Positions 1-6,061 of a stretch of DNA of 9,288 nt are shown here, piece after piece. A program made the position numbers and the translations under genes. Source of the DNA: RGIG4608 sp045637205 (GTDB taxonomy: Bacteria > Bacillota > Clostridia > Oscillospirales > CAG-272). Where the stretch lies: NCBI GenBank assembly GCA_045637205.1, contig JAZTYY010000006.1:1-9288 (forward strand), in the 5' to 3' direction. The notes beneath the pieces were generated by a model. The model was given only the letters and a program-made list of their open reading frames with translations, ran no database searches and was not told the origin of the DNA. Position 1 is the first letter of the stretch. Every line of letters starts with the position of its first letter.

Positions 1-20
1 TTATGGGGGAGATTAAAGGA

Positions 21-212
21 ATGAAATCGTGGCTTTGCCACGATGAAATCCAAGCGAGCTTGGATGAAATCCTCGGCAAATTGCCTCGGATGAAATCAAA
101 TCCGCCTATAAATCACCTGCCGTAAGGCAGATTTCATCGCGCAAGCGATTTCATCCACCATTTGTGGATTTATTCCACAGAAGGCGGATTTAGTTGCGGT
201 GCTTCGCACCGC
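21..212. repeat. Array of small hairpins built on an ATGAAATC / GATTTCAT unit
   Basis: The 8-mer ATGAAATC occurs in direct orientation at 21-28, 43-50, 64-71 and 90-97, and inverted (GATTTCAT) at 130-137 and 147-154. Consecutive units frame small palindromes: stems 26-33/37-44 (8 bp, loop TTT), 48-54/59-65 (7 bp), 75-79/81-85, 117-121/126-130, 136-140/145-149, 153-158/164-169 and 196-202/206-212. An outer inverted pair, AAATCCGCCT at 98-107 and AGGCGGATTT at 182-191, encloses the right half. No open reading frame is convincing here. It looks like an intergenic palindromic repeat cluster of the REP/BIME type. Whether it is transcribed is unknown. Confidence 0.8.
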
Positions 213-227
213 TAAACCCCAATTTAG

Positions 228-265
228 CAAACAAAAAAGAGAGAACTTTATACAAAGTTCTCTCT
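228..265 (-). terminator. Rho-independent terminator of the leftward three-gene operon
   Basis: A perfect 12-bp stem (238-249 with 254-265) has loop ATAC. On the minus strand it is followed by a T-rich run (complement of the A-tract at 231-238). It starts 7 bases past the stop codon of the leftward gene ending at 273, so it fits as the end of that operon. Confidence 0.9.
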
Positions 266-272
266 ATATTAT

Positions 273-929
273 TTATTTAGTTCCAAAAAGCACACCGCGA
301 ATTATATTGGATGTCTTTTCTTCACCGAATTCTTTTTTGAATACGTCGGTTGCCGGGCCGCCCTGTGTTACAAGTCCGTTTGCATACACGTCGGTGCGCG
401 CCTTCTTTTCCTTGACGTCACACTCACTTGCATTAAGTGAAAGATATGCCTTGATATATTCCAAGGTATAGGCATCAAAGTCATCCGTATGCGCCTTTTT
501 GCCCTTCTTGGACGTTGTTTCAGGCAAACGAATATCATCATACCAAAGCTTTGGCTCCTCACCCTTTGCCAATCGCTCGGGTAAACTTGCGTACTTTTCT
601 TTCACAGCTCTTATTGTAGAAATGTCAACCTTTTTTTCTCCCATAGTGTCATAAAGCTCGATAAAGAGAGTATCGTTGCCCATCGCATAGATTCTGTCGT
701 AAGAAAGCAAGGGCAAATCCTTGTTTTCGGGCGCAATAACAAGAGTATCCATCTTCATAAGACCGAAAAATCCCTTTGCGCGCATAACGGAAACGTGACC
801 AAGGCCCTCTGCTTCGTATGCATTACACACAAAGGTCATTCCCTTTGCCTTAAAGGTCTTGAATTCACCAACGCTCTTTTCTTCAAGTGAGTGGCGCTGT
901 TCAACAAGCTTTAAAATTTTATTTGTCAT
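273..929 (-). CDS. Bilin-reductase-like (FDBR/RCCR-fold?) hypothetical protein
   Basis: This is a 218-residue soluble protein with no signal peptide or membrane segment. The start chosen is the ATG at 929, which has AAAGGA 8 bases upstream and lies one base after the stop of the preceding gene. Upstream in-frame TTG (947) and ATG (938) starts would overlap that gene and lie on or before the SD. Residues 59-95 (KMDTLVIAP, then DLPLLSYDRI, then FIELYDTM) follow the pattern of ferredoxin-dependent bilin reductases: a strand, 'P...DLPI..(C/D)', then a strand ending in an acidic dipeptide near Pro. Near the C-terminus GGPATDVFKKEFGEE...VLFG (190-216) recalls the FDBR end helices. The length fits that family (about 220-250). 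It is the last gene of an operon with two membrane proteins. The resemblance is from motif memory and could be wrong. Confidence is high that this is a gene and modest for the family. Confidence 0.6.
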   Translation of the reverse strand: MTNKILKLVEQRHSLEEKSVGEFKTFKAKGMTFVCNAYEAEGLGHVSVMRAKGFFGLMKMDTLVIAPENKDLPLLSYDRIYAMGNDTLFIELYDTMGEKKVDISTIRAVKEKYASLPERLAKGEEPKLWYDDIRLPETTSKKGKKAHTDDFDAYTLEYIKAYLSLNASECDVKEKKARTDVYANGLVTQGGPATDVFKKEFGEEKTSNIIRGVLFGTK

Positions 930-930
930 A

Positions 931-1584
931 TTACGCATCCTTTTCAAGCTTTAAATCACCAAGGCCTGCCTTGTGGAGCATCCAAGCGCCAAGAAGGAAG
1001 AGACCCTGACCACAGAAGTTTACACCCTCTGCAATCCAGTTCATTGAAGCATTTTCAAAATCCTTTGTTGAAAGGTATCCCATACCAAGACAACAAATAA
1101 AGGAAAGCGCAAAAATAACGATTGCCACGGGCTTCTTAACCTTTTTTGCAAGAATGCAAAGTCCCACGTCCATAAGTCCAAGACCTGCAACCATTACCAC
1201 AACTAAATATGGAAAGGTGATTGAAACAACGGGCACCAAGCTTGTTACGGGAGCTGCAGAAAGGAGCTTTGTTCCCTTTTCACTCTGCTTGTGTGTGAGC
1301 ATTGCGATAACACCGATTCCCGCAAGTAAAAATCCGATGGACTGCACGGGGAAAAACATTGAGTTAAATGCTGAAATGTCAACGCCTGCACCTGCATAAA
1401 GAAGCTTCCAGGTTGCCTTGAGCGCCCCTGCGATAACAACGTCGATAACACCTGCTGCAAAGAGTGCAAAAGCGCCCTTGCTCATCTTGTTATAAAGGTC
1501 ACGAAGAAGAATTATCGCACCAAGCGCGAAGAAAATAACGGGAATATAGTCAAAAAGAGCCATTCCAACTGAAAAATCGTTCAT
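931..1584 (-). CDS. Multi-pass membrane protein of unknown function
   Basis: This is a 217-residue, strongly hydrophobic protein I do not recognise. About six or seven membrane segments can be seen, at roughly residues 8-27, 38-56, 76-98, 112-146 (long, perhaps two), 152-172 and 183-203. They are separated by short basic loops (HKQSEKGTK at 98-106, KKVKK at 147-151). The tail is charged and probably cytoplasmic (LGDLKLEKDA). The start at 1584 is preceded by AGGAG at good spacing. The gene begins 18 bases after the DUF1295 gene and ends one base before the bilin-reductase-like gene, so the three are almost certainly one transcript with coupled translation. No catalytic motif is evident. It could be a membrane anchor, quinone or haem-interacting partner, or transporter-like protein. 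None of these is supported directly. Confidence 0.8.
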   Translation of the reverse strand: MNDFSVGMALFDYIPVIFFALGAIILLRDLYNKMSKGAFALFAAGVIDVVIAGALKATWKLLYAGAGVDISAFNSMFFPVQSIGFLLAGIGVIAMLTHKQSEKGTKLLSAAPVTSLVPVVSITFPYLVVVMVAGLGLMDVGLCILAKKVKKPVAIVIFALSFICCLGMGYLSTKDFENASMNWIAEGVNFCGQGLFLLGAWMLHKAGLGDLKLEKDA

Positions 1585-1602
1585 ATTATTTTCTCCTATG
1601 TA

Positions 1603-2418
1603 TTATTTCTTTTTGTTGAGATGATAAATGGGAAGAAGAGGAATGATAATGGGTGTTTTGTTGGCATAATCGTTGTATGCCTTGTCATCACCGTATCTTT
1701 CCATTTGGCGCTTTTCAAGACGCTGTGCACCGTTGAACATAATGTAAACGATGCAAACGTAAGCAAGAGCTGCAACGATCCACTGACCAATGTTTGTGCC
1801 ATAGGCTGTGATGCCACTTACAAAAACACCTGTCCAGAAGATGATCTCACCAAGATAGTTGGGGCAACGAACCATTTTGTAAAGTCCCTTTGTCGCAACG
1901 GAGTTGGGATTTTCCTTCTTTTGTGCAGACTTTTGCTTGTCAGCAACGCTTTCAAGGATAAGACCGAAAATAGAAATTACAAAGCCAACGATAGGAACGA
2001 TTACGTCACTGTTTCCGTTAGCGTAACGGAAGAGCATGGGGGAAACCTGAGCAACGTAAAGAACTGATACAAGAACCCAAATTGTTGCAAGAACGAAGAT
2101 GGGCATTTTCTTCTCACCGTTCTTTGAAAGAGTCTCTTTAGCTACGTCAGTTTTCTTAAACGTAACGTTCTTGAGCTCGCGAACGAGAAGGAAGCCGGAA
2201 AGACGAACACCGTATGCCACAAAGAGCGCGGTTTGAACAAGCACGATCCAAAGGGGAGTCGCGCTGGGGTTAATAAGATACATAATAAGTGTGGCAACGC
2301 CACCTGCTGCTACTGCAAATCCGTAGCCGATTGAAAGAAAGTAAACGAATTTATAGAATCCAACGCAGCAAGCAACAGCGCACACTGCAAGAAGAATTCC
2401 GAGAAGATTCCAATGCAT
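1603..2418 (-). CDS. DUF1295 / steroid 5-alpha-reductase-like membrane enzyme
   Basis: This is a 271-residue integral membrane protein with hydrophobic segments near residues 3-20, 26-48, 55-76, 106-125, 138-156, 190-206 and 211-229. The C-terminal third carries the family signature: GLILESVADKQK (152-163), then GLYKMVRCPNYLGE (178-191), then RYGDDKAYNDY (241-251) and a final IIIPLLP. This matches the DUF1295 / 3-oxo-5-alpha-steroid 4-dehydrogenase C-terminal fold, shared with isoprenylcysteine methyltransferases, which binds NADPH or SAM at the membrane face. The usual motif is R-H-P-N-Y; here His is replaced by Cys (residue 185), which is unusual. The ATG at 2418 has AAAGGAG at ideal spacing. 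It is the first gene of the leftward operon. The substrate is unknown; a lipid, sterol or other hydrophobic enone is typical for the superfamily. Confidence 0.85.
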   Translation of the reverse strand: MHWNLLGILLAVCAVACCVGFYKFVYFLSIGYGFAVAAGGVATLIMYLINPSATPLWIVLVQTALFVAYGVRLSGFLLVRELKNVTFKKTDVAKETLSKNGEKKMPIFVLATIWVLVSVLYVAQVSPMLFRYANGNSDVIVPIVGFVISIFGLILESVADKQKSAQKKENPNSVATKGLYKMVRCPNYLGEIIFWTGVFVSGITAYGTNIGQWIVAALAYVCIVYIMFNGAQRLEKRQMERYGDDKAYNDYANKTPIIIPLLPIYHLNKKK

Positions 2419-2462
2419 ATTTTTCTCCTTTGATGTTTTTATATTAAAATGACTTCAAATTT

Positions 2463-2519
2463 TGGTCACTTTTTTGAAAAAAAGTAACCAAAAAACTTTT
2501 TATAGAGCTTCGCTGCAAT
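2463..2519. repeat. Dispersed ~55-bp hairpin repeat, copy A
   Basis: A hairpin TGGTCACTTTTTT / AAAAAAGTAACCA (one mismatch) is followed by CAAAAAACTTTTTATAGAGCTTCG. Nearly the same order occurs on the opposite strand at 4372-4428 (hairpin, CAAAAAAGCTTTTT, then GGAGCTTTGCG). It lies between the SDR gene and the DUF1295 gene, just upstream of the latter's leader. Confidence 0.65.
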
Positions 2520-2542
2520 ACCAATAAAATCTGTAGAAATTC

Positions 2543-2853
2543 TGTAGGGACCGACGTCCTCGACGGTCCGTTGTAAAAGAAAACAAATTTTGATTTGTAG
2601 GGAAGATGCAAGCGCGTCCGTCGTTTCACTCCGAGATCCTTCGGTTGTTGCGCCGGACACCTTTAGGTGTCATTCTCGAGCGTAATAATCTTTTGCGTCC
2701 GTTACTTCGTTCCGAGATCCTTCGCTCCGCTCGAGGATGACGCAAAAGATTATAGCGAAGAATCTCGGCGCAACTTTCCTCAAGGATGACGCGCAATATA
2801 ACTCACCGACAAATCCCCATTTATCACACGGGCGCACACAGTGCGCCCCTACA
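2543..2853. repeat. Composite inverted-repeat segment bounded by TGTAGGG / CCCTACA
   Basis: This is gene-free DNA. It starts with TGTAGGG (2543-2549, with another copy at 2596-2602) and ends with its reverse complement CCCTACA (2847-2853). Internal palindromes are GGACCG/CGGTCC at 2548-2553/2564-2569, GACACC/GGTGTC at 2656-2661/2666-2671, a 15-bp pair at 2685-2699/2739-2753 (core TAATCTTTTGCGTC), and GGGCGCAC/GTGCGCCC at 2830-2837/2841-2848. The phrase GAGATCCTTCG occurs twice (2632 and 2714 area) and AGGATGACGC twice (2735 and 2783 area). This looks like nested MITE- or REP-type intergenic repeats with no transposase. Confidence 0.65.
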
Positions 2854-2882
2854 AAGATATTACTAATTTTATAGTCATATAA

Positions 2883-3055
2883 TAGCCATATTGTAAACGA
2901 AATGGCTACACAAGAAAAACGTTTAAAGTTTTTCGGGATAATAACTTTTTGTTATTATAGGCAAACCGCTATGCGCGTTTGCTGGACGCGCCACTCAATT
3001 TTTATTTTATATCCATATTTTACGCGCGACGTGCGGCTTTTCAAAAAAGCCCCAC
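2883..3055. repeat. Cluster of stem-loops downstream of the SDR gene
   Basis: No gene is seen here. The stems are TAGCCAT/ATGGCTA (2883-2889/2902-2908), ATAATAAC/GTTATTAT with a T5 loop (2938-2945/2951-2958), GCAAAC/GTTTGC (2961-2966/2977-2982) and a near-perfect 11-bp stem at 3031-3041/3045-3055. The last one lies 28 bases beyond the SDR stop and could help end that leftward transcript, but it lacks a T-run on the minus strand, so terminator function is doubtful. Confidence 0.5.
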
Positions 3056-3082
3056 AATTTAAATAAACTAACTTTTTAAAAA

Positions 3083-3943
3083 TTACTTATTACCAAAATA
3101 GTTATAAAGGTATTCCTTAAAGCTCTTATCTCCTGTTTCGGTGTCACCAACAAGGTCGTGTGAAAGTGTCCACTTTGAGAAGAGGATGATATCGTGCTTA
3201 CCTGCCTTTTTAATCTTAGGAAGGTTTGCAAGAACACCAAAGAGCCACTTGGGTGCCCATTTGATCTTAAGGGGCTTGCCTGCAGCATCAAAGCACATAG
3301 CAGCCATTTCTTCGTATGAGTAAGTTTCCTTACCACCAACGTTGTATGTAACGTTTGTATCGTTCATATGGTCAACGATGAAACGAGCAAAATCGGGGCA
3401 GTCAACAACGTTAGCTCTAACGTGGCCGTGACCTTTAAGAAGCTGCATTTCACCCTTGTCAACGTAGGGCTTGAATACCTTTGCAATGTCATAGAAATAG
3501 CCTGTGGGACGGTAAATTACGTATTCCATGGGCTGCTTCTTGATTTCTTCTTCAACAAGATATTTTGCGTGGAGCATGGGTACCTTCTCAGCGCCGGGCT
3601 CGTCGCAAGAAATAACTGAAATGTAGTTGAATTTCTTAACTCCTGCTCTCTTGCATTCTTCATAAAGGTTCATATTTCCCTTATAGTCGATGTCATAAGA
3701 TGTGAAGCGAGTTGAAGCACCTGTAAGACCCATTGTTGTGATAACGACGTCAGCGCCTTCGCAAAGGCCCTTGAGTGTTTCGGGGTTTGTAGCATCAATT
3801 TGAACGAAGGTATATTTACCCTCAGTGCCTTCAACGTTGCTTTCCTTTAAGTCGGCAGCAACGATTTCGTGGCCATCGGCAACAAGGCATTTAAGTATAT
3901 CGGCGCCAAGATTACCAAAAGCGCCTGCAAGTACAACTTTCAT
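3083..3943 (-). CDS. NAD(P)-binding atypical SDR (NmrA / DVR-like)
   Basis: This is a 286-residue cytosolic Rossmann protein. The N-terminus MKVVLAGAFGNLG has the glycine motif GxxGxxG (G7, G10, G13), and D31 after the second strand. Further family marks are DVVITTMG (65-72), FNYISVISCDE (105-115), HAKYLVEE (125-132) where classical SDRs have YxxxK, YRPTGYF (144-150), and the C-terminal YNVGGKETYSYEEMA (200-214). This order matches atypical extended SDRs such as NmrA-like proteins and the divinyl chlorophyllide 8-vinyl reductase group, which reduce or isomerise a bound substrate with NADPH. The start at 3943 has AAGGAG at good spacing; a 13-residue upstream extension with no such site is rejected. 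The gene stands alone between two repeat-rich gaps. The exact substrate cannot be told; a generic sugar-epimerase-like oxidoreductase is the alternative. Confidence 0.87.
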   Translation of the reverse strand: MKVVLAGAFGNLGADILKCLVADGHEIVAADLKESNVEGTEGKYTFVQIDATNPETLKGLCEGADVVITTMGLTGASTRFTSYDIDYKGNMNLYEECKRAGVKKFNYISVISCDEPGAEKVPMLHAKYLVEEEIKKQPMEYVIYRPTGYFYDIAKVFKPYVDKGEMQLLKGHGHVRANVVDCPDFARFIVDHMNDTNVTYNVGGKETYSYEEMAAMCFDAAGKPLKIKWAPKWLFGVLANLPKIKKAGKHDIILFSKWTLSHDLVGDTETGDKSFKEYLYNYFGNK

Positions 3944-3977
3944 ATTGTTTCTCCTTAGTAGATATGTTGTTTTGTTT

Positions 3978-4008
3978 TTCAAATTTTGATTTGTCGATAA
4001 GTTAGTTT
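3978..4008. repeat. 31-bp dispersed repeat, copy 1
   Basis: TTCAAATTTTGATTTGTCG then ATAAGTTAGTTT matches 9241-9271 at 28 of 31 positions in the same orientation. The core AAGTTAGTT also occurs inverted at 3065-3074 and 4436-4444, so it recurs at the edges of the gene-free stretches. This copy lies in the leader of the leftward SDR gene. Confidence 0.7.
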
Positions 4009-4020
4009 ACCTGTGGAGCG

Positions 4021-4428
4021 CTCAAGCCGCTGGGCTCCCACTTTTGAAAAAGTGGGTCAAAACAATCGCTTGAGGTTGTGCTGATTTTACGTAAATTTTC
4101 GACAATTCACAAGTGAATTATCGGCACGAATAAACAAATGCCCTTACGAAAATAAATTTTCGACGGACATTTCTTTATCCGCACTACGAAAATAACTCCG
4201 TTGGAGTGATTTTCTAAAATTTACTTTGTTTGAGCGTATGGATTTTGGTAGATATACGTCTATCATTTGTAGTAGCAAATTACAGATTTTCGAGGCGCCT
4301 GTTAAAATGCCGAGAAAATCGTTATGTGTTGTGTAATTTTGATTACACAACACAATTTGCGCGAAATTTTGTCGCAAAGCTCCATTAAAAAGCTTTTTTG
4401 GATACTTTTTTCTCGAAAAAAGTATCAT
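4021..4428. repeat. Hairpin-dense intergenic stretch
   Basis: No gene is supported between 3944 and 4477. Successive stems are CTCAAGC/GCTTGAG (4021-4027/4068-4074) enclosing CCCACTTT/AAAGTGGG (4037-4044/4049-4056), 4100-4109/4114-4123 (one mismatch), CGAAAAT/ATTTTCG (4147-4153/4156-4162), GAAAAT/ATTTTC enclosing ACTCC/GGAGT (4188-4214), ATTTG/CAAAT (4265-4269/4276-4280), GATTTTC/GAAAATC (4285-4291/4314-4320), a perfect 13-bp stem TGTGTTGTGTAAT with loop TTTG (4325-4337/4342-4354), and a perfect 11-bp stem with loop CTCG (4401-4411/4416-4426). The last, with its flank 4372-4400, is a second copy of the 2463-2519 repeat in inverted orientation. It might also weaken readthrough from the leftward FMN gene. 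Confidence 0.7.
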
Positions 4429-4477
4429 TCCTTATAACTAACTTCCCACCGACCAACCCCAATTTATAGGGATATTT

Positions 4478-5410
4478 TTATTTCTTTTTATTCTTCTCTT
4501 TCGAGCGTTTATCGTTAATAATCTGCATTTCCTTGGCGGTAATGAGAGTAACGTTGTTCTCCTTTGCCCAGTCAACGCATCCCTGAAGCACAACCTTGAG
4601 GAATACTCTCGGAACACCGAGAATTGTTTCAAGCGCGTCGTCGGTGAATTTAACCGTATCGTCAATTCTGTCTGCCGCATAACGAACAGATTCAAGAGAT
4701 GTCTTTCTTACCTGAAGAAGCTCAGCTCTCATTCTTGTCTTTCTGTGGAACCAGAAATTCTTGGAATCACGGTAGCCGTAGTCAACGGGAAGCGCGGGGA
4801 AATCCTTTGACTTAACACCGCGAATGATGGCATCGCTATACTTCTTCTTCATCAAAATCTTGTCAATTTTCAAGATGAAGTGCGCACCGAATTTACTTGT
4901 GATACCATTGAAATCGTGGTAAGGGCCTTCGTATCCGTTAAGCTCACCGGGAAGATCCTTGTCAGCGCCGTCAAGCTCGCGAACCCACGTGCATTCAATT
5001 ACCTGAATGGCATCTGTAAGCACCATGGGGCGCTTATCAGAGGGATCAAGCTCCTCTACCATGCTCTTTTCAAGCTTGAATTTGCACTTGGGCATCTTGT
5101 CCTCGGGCTTATCACCGGGCCAAGAGAGCTTAACTGCTTCCTTAAAGGTGCTGGGCTTGTCGTCGATGAAATTGAGCGCACATTTTCCGTTGCGAAGAAT
5201 GTTCTGCGCTGTGTTGGATGAGTTACGGCAAGAAAGGAGCATTGCATAATAGCCCTTGCCTGCAACGTAATAGGGTTGAACGAGTGAGTATGGGCCAAGG
5301 GTAGTCGTGCCATCCTCACAAAGAGTAGAAATGATTACTGTGGGCATAGGGAAAAACAAGGATGTTTGATAAAAATTATCCACTATGCGAAGATTTTCAA
5401 AACTGCTCAT
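4478..5410 (-). CDS. FMN-binding split-barrel flavin reductase-like protein with PCP_red-like C-terminus
   Basis: This is a 310-residue soluble protein. Residues about 20-190 form a flavin reductase-like FMN-binding split barrel: MPTVIISTLCEDGTTTLGPYS (22-42), then YAMLLSCRNSSNTAQNILRNG (55-75) and CALNFID (77-83), the usual 'ST.d.dG..nlaPyS' and 'dT..Ni...g.f.vN' pattern. The C-terminal part (about 252-300) is unusual. FTDDALETILGVPRVF, then the helix VDWAKENNVTLITAKEM, closely follows the small domain found at the end of light-independent protochlorophyllide reductase subunit B (PCP_red, PF08369), with 'w..eA...l..vP.fvr' and 'A...gvt.IT...l'. The tail is lysine-rich. The ATG at 5410 has AAAGGAG. 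The gene follows the tetR gene by 47 bases, so the two are probably one transcript. Flavin binding is likely; the redox partner and substrate are unknown. Confidence 0.82.
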   Translation of the reverse strand: MSSFENLRIVDNFYQTSLFFPMPTVIISTLCEDGTTTLGPYSLVQPYYVAGKGYYAMLLSCRNSSNTAQNILRNGKCALNFIDDKPSTFKEAVKLSWPGDKPEDKMPKCKFKLEKSMVEELDPSDKRPMVLTDAIQVIECTWVRELDGADKDLPGELNGYEGPYHDFNGITSKFGAHFILKIDKILMKKKYSDAIIRGVKSKDFPALPVDYGYRDSKNFWFHRKTRMRAELLQVRKTSLESVRYAADRIDDTVKFTDDALETILGVPRVFLKVVLQGCVDWAKENNVTLITAKEMQIINDKRSKEKNKKK

Positions 5411-5431
5411 AATTTTTCTCCTTTGATGATA

Positions 5432-5445
5432 TATAAAATTTTATA
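5432..5445. promoter_or_regulatory. 14-bp AT-rich palindrome upstream of the FMN gene
   Basis: TATAAAATTTTATA is a perfect palindrome in the 47-base gap between the tetR gene and the FMN protein gene. It could be an operator or simply AT-rich chance, so confidence is low. Confidence 0.25.
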
Positions 5446-5457
5446 GACTAAAATAAT

Positions 5458-5988
5458 TTATTTTACAAACAATTTGCTAATAAGGGGAGCAATTTCTTCA
5501 TATTTCTTATTTGCAACCGTCCAGGTTACAACTGCCTCAGCAACAAAATGAGAAAGAAATTCGGGGTTTTCAAGTCCTGCCAAAACGCAGGAATTATAAA
5601 TTGGAGCAGCCACCTGATTTCTAACGAATTTGTGATATCCGGGTCCTGAAACTCCAAATGATTTTATTGCAAGGGGGGACGAGAAAATGTTGTGATAAGT
5701 GTTAATAAACTCATTAATTTCAACGTAAATTGATTGAACAACTACCATTGGATCGGCTTCGTTTTCGTGCTTTTTTGATACGTTTGCAATTCTTTCCTTC
5801 CAGTCCTCAAGCAAGAAGGTTGCAATAAGAAGATCCTTTGATTTAAAGTAGTTATAGAAGGTTCCAAGACCAAGTCCGCATCCTTTTGCAATGCTGCGAA
5901 TAGTAACGTTGTCATAACCGTTTAATGCGATTTGCTCTTTAGCTTCATCTATAAGCTTACCACGTACGTTTTCAATAATTTTCGGCAT
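5458..5988 (-). CDS. TetR-family transcriptional regulator
   Basis: This is a 176-residue one-domain-plus-ligand-domain repressor type. The N-terminal helix-turn-helix is at about residues 9-54: ARG-type opening helix KLIDEAKEQIALNGYDNVTI, then RSIAKGCGLGLGTFYNYFKSK (31-51), the classic TetR recognition helix with T/F-Y-x-Y-F-K-S-K. The rest is helical and variable, as expected of the ligand-sensing domain. The start used is the ATG at 5988, preceded by AAAGGA at a 9-base spacing; an upstream extension to 6060 would run through the promoter and is rejected. It is divergent from pflB and directly upstream of the FMN protein gene, so it probably controls itself and that gene, with pflB as a possible further target. 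The ligand is unknown. Confidence 0.92.
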   Translation of the reverse strand: MPKIIENVRGKLIDEAKEQIALNGYDNVTIRSIAKGCGLGLGTFYNYFKSKDLLIATFLLEDWKERIANVSKKHENEADPMVVVQSIYVEINEFINTYHNIFSSPLAIKSFGVSGPGYHKFVRNQVAAPIYNSCVLAGLENPEFLSHFVAEAVVTWTVANKKYEEIAPLISKLFVK

Positions 5989-6031
5989 AAATTTTTGTCC
6001 TTTCTTTTTGTATATGAACTTGTTCGTTATA

Positions 6032-6060
6032 ATTATACACACATTAACCGACATTGTCAA
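6032..6060 (-). promoter_or_regulatory. Sigma-A promoter for the tetR-FMN gene pair
   Basis: On the minus strand TTGACA (6060-6055) and TATAAT (6037-6032) are separated by 17 bases, a perfect consensus match. The transcript would begin near 6025, about 37 bases before the tetR start codon. Confidence 0.88.
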
Positions 6061-6061
6061 G

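Noticed and set aside
21..97. CRISPR-like array (regular ATGAAATC repeats)
   Set aside because: Repeats are only 8 bases with 13-18 base intervals, the intervals are themselves palindromes, and no cas gene is present.
1621..2067. 148-residue plus-strand open frame
   Set aside because: It lies opposite the well-supported DUF1295 gene and has no family features of its own; a shadow frame.
2444..2660. Two overlapping 61-64-residue leftward open frames
   Set aside because: They are translations of the inverted-repeat DNA; they overlap each other and lack ribosome sites.
3083..3943. Gut cholesterol dehydrogenase (IsmA-type) SDR
   Set aside because: It lacks the classical YxxxK active site and has the extended NmrA-like layout instead.
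4144..4428. 94-residue leftward open frame
   Set aside because: It runs through several perfect hairpins and a dispersed repeat, has no ribosome site and has a low-complexity composition.
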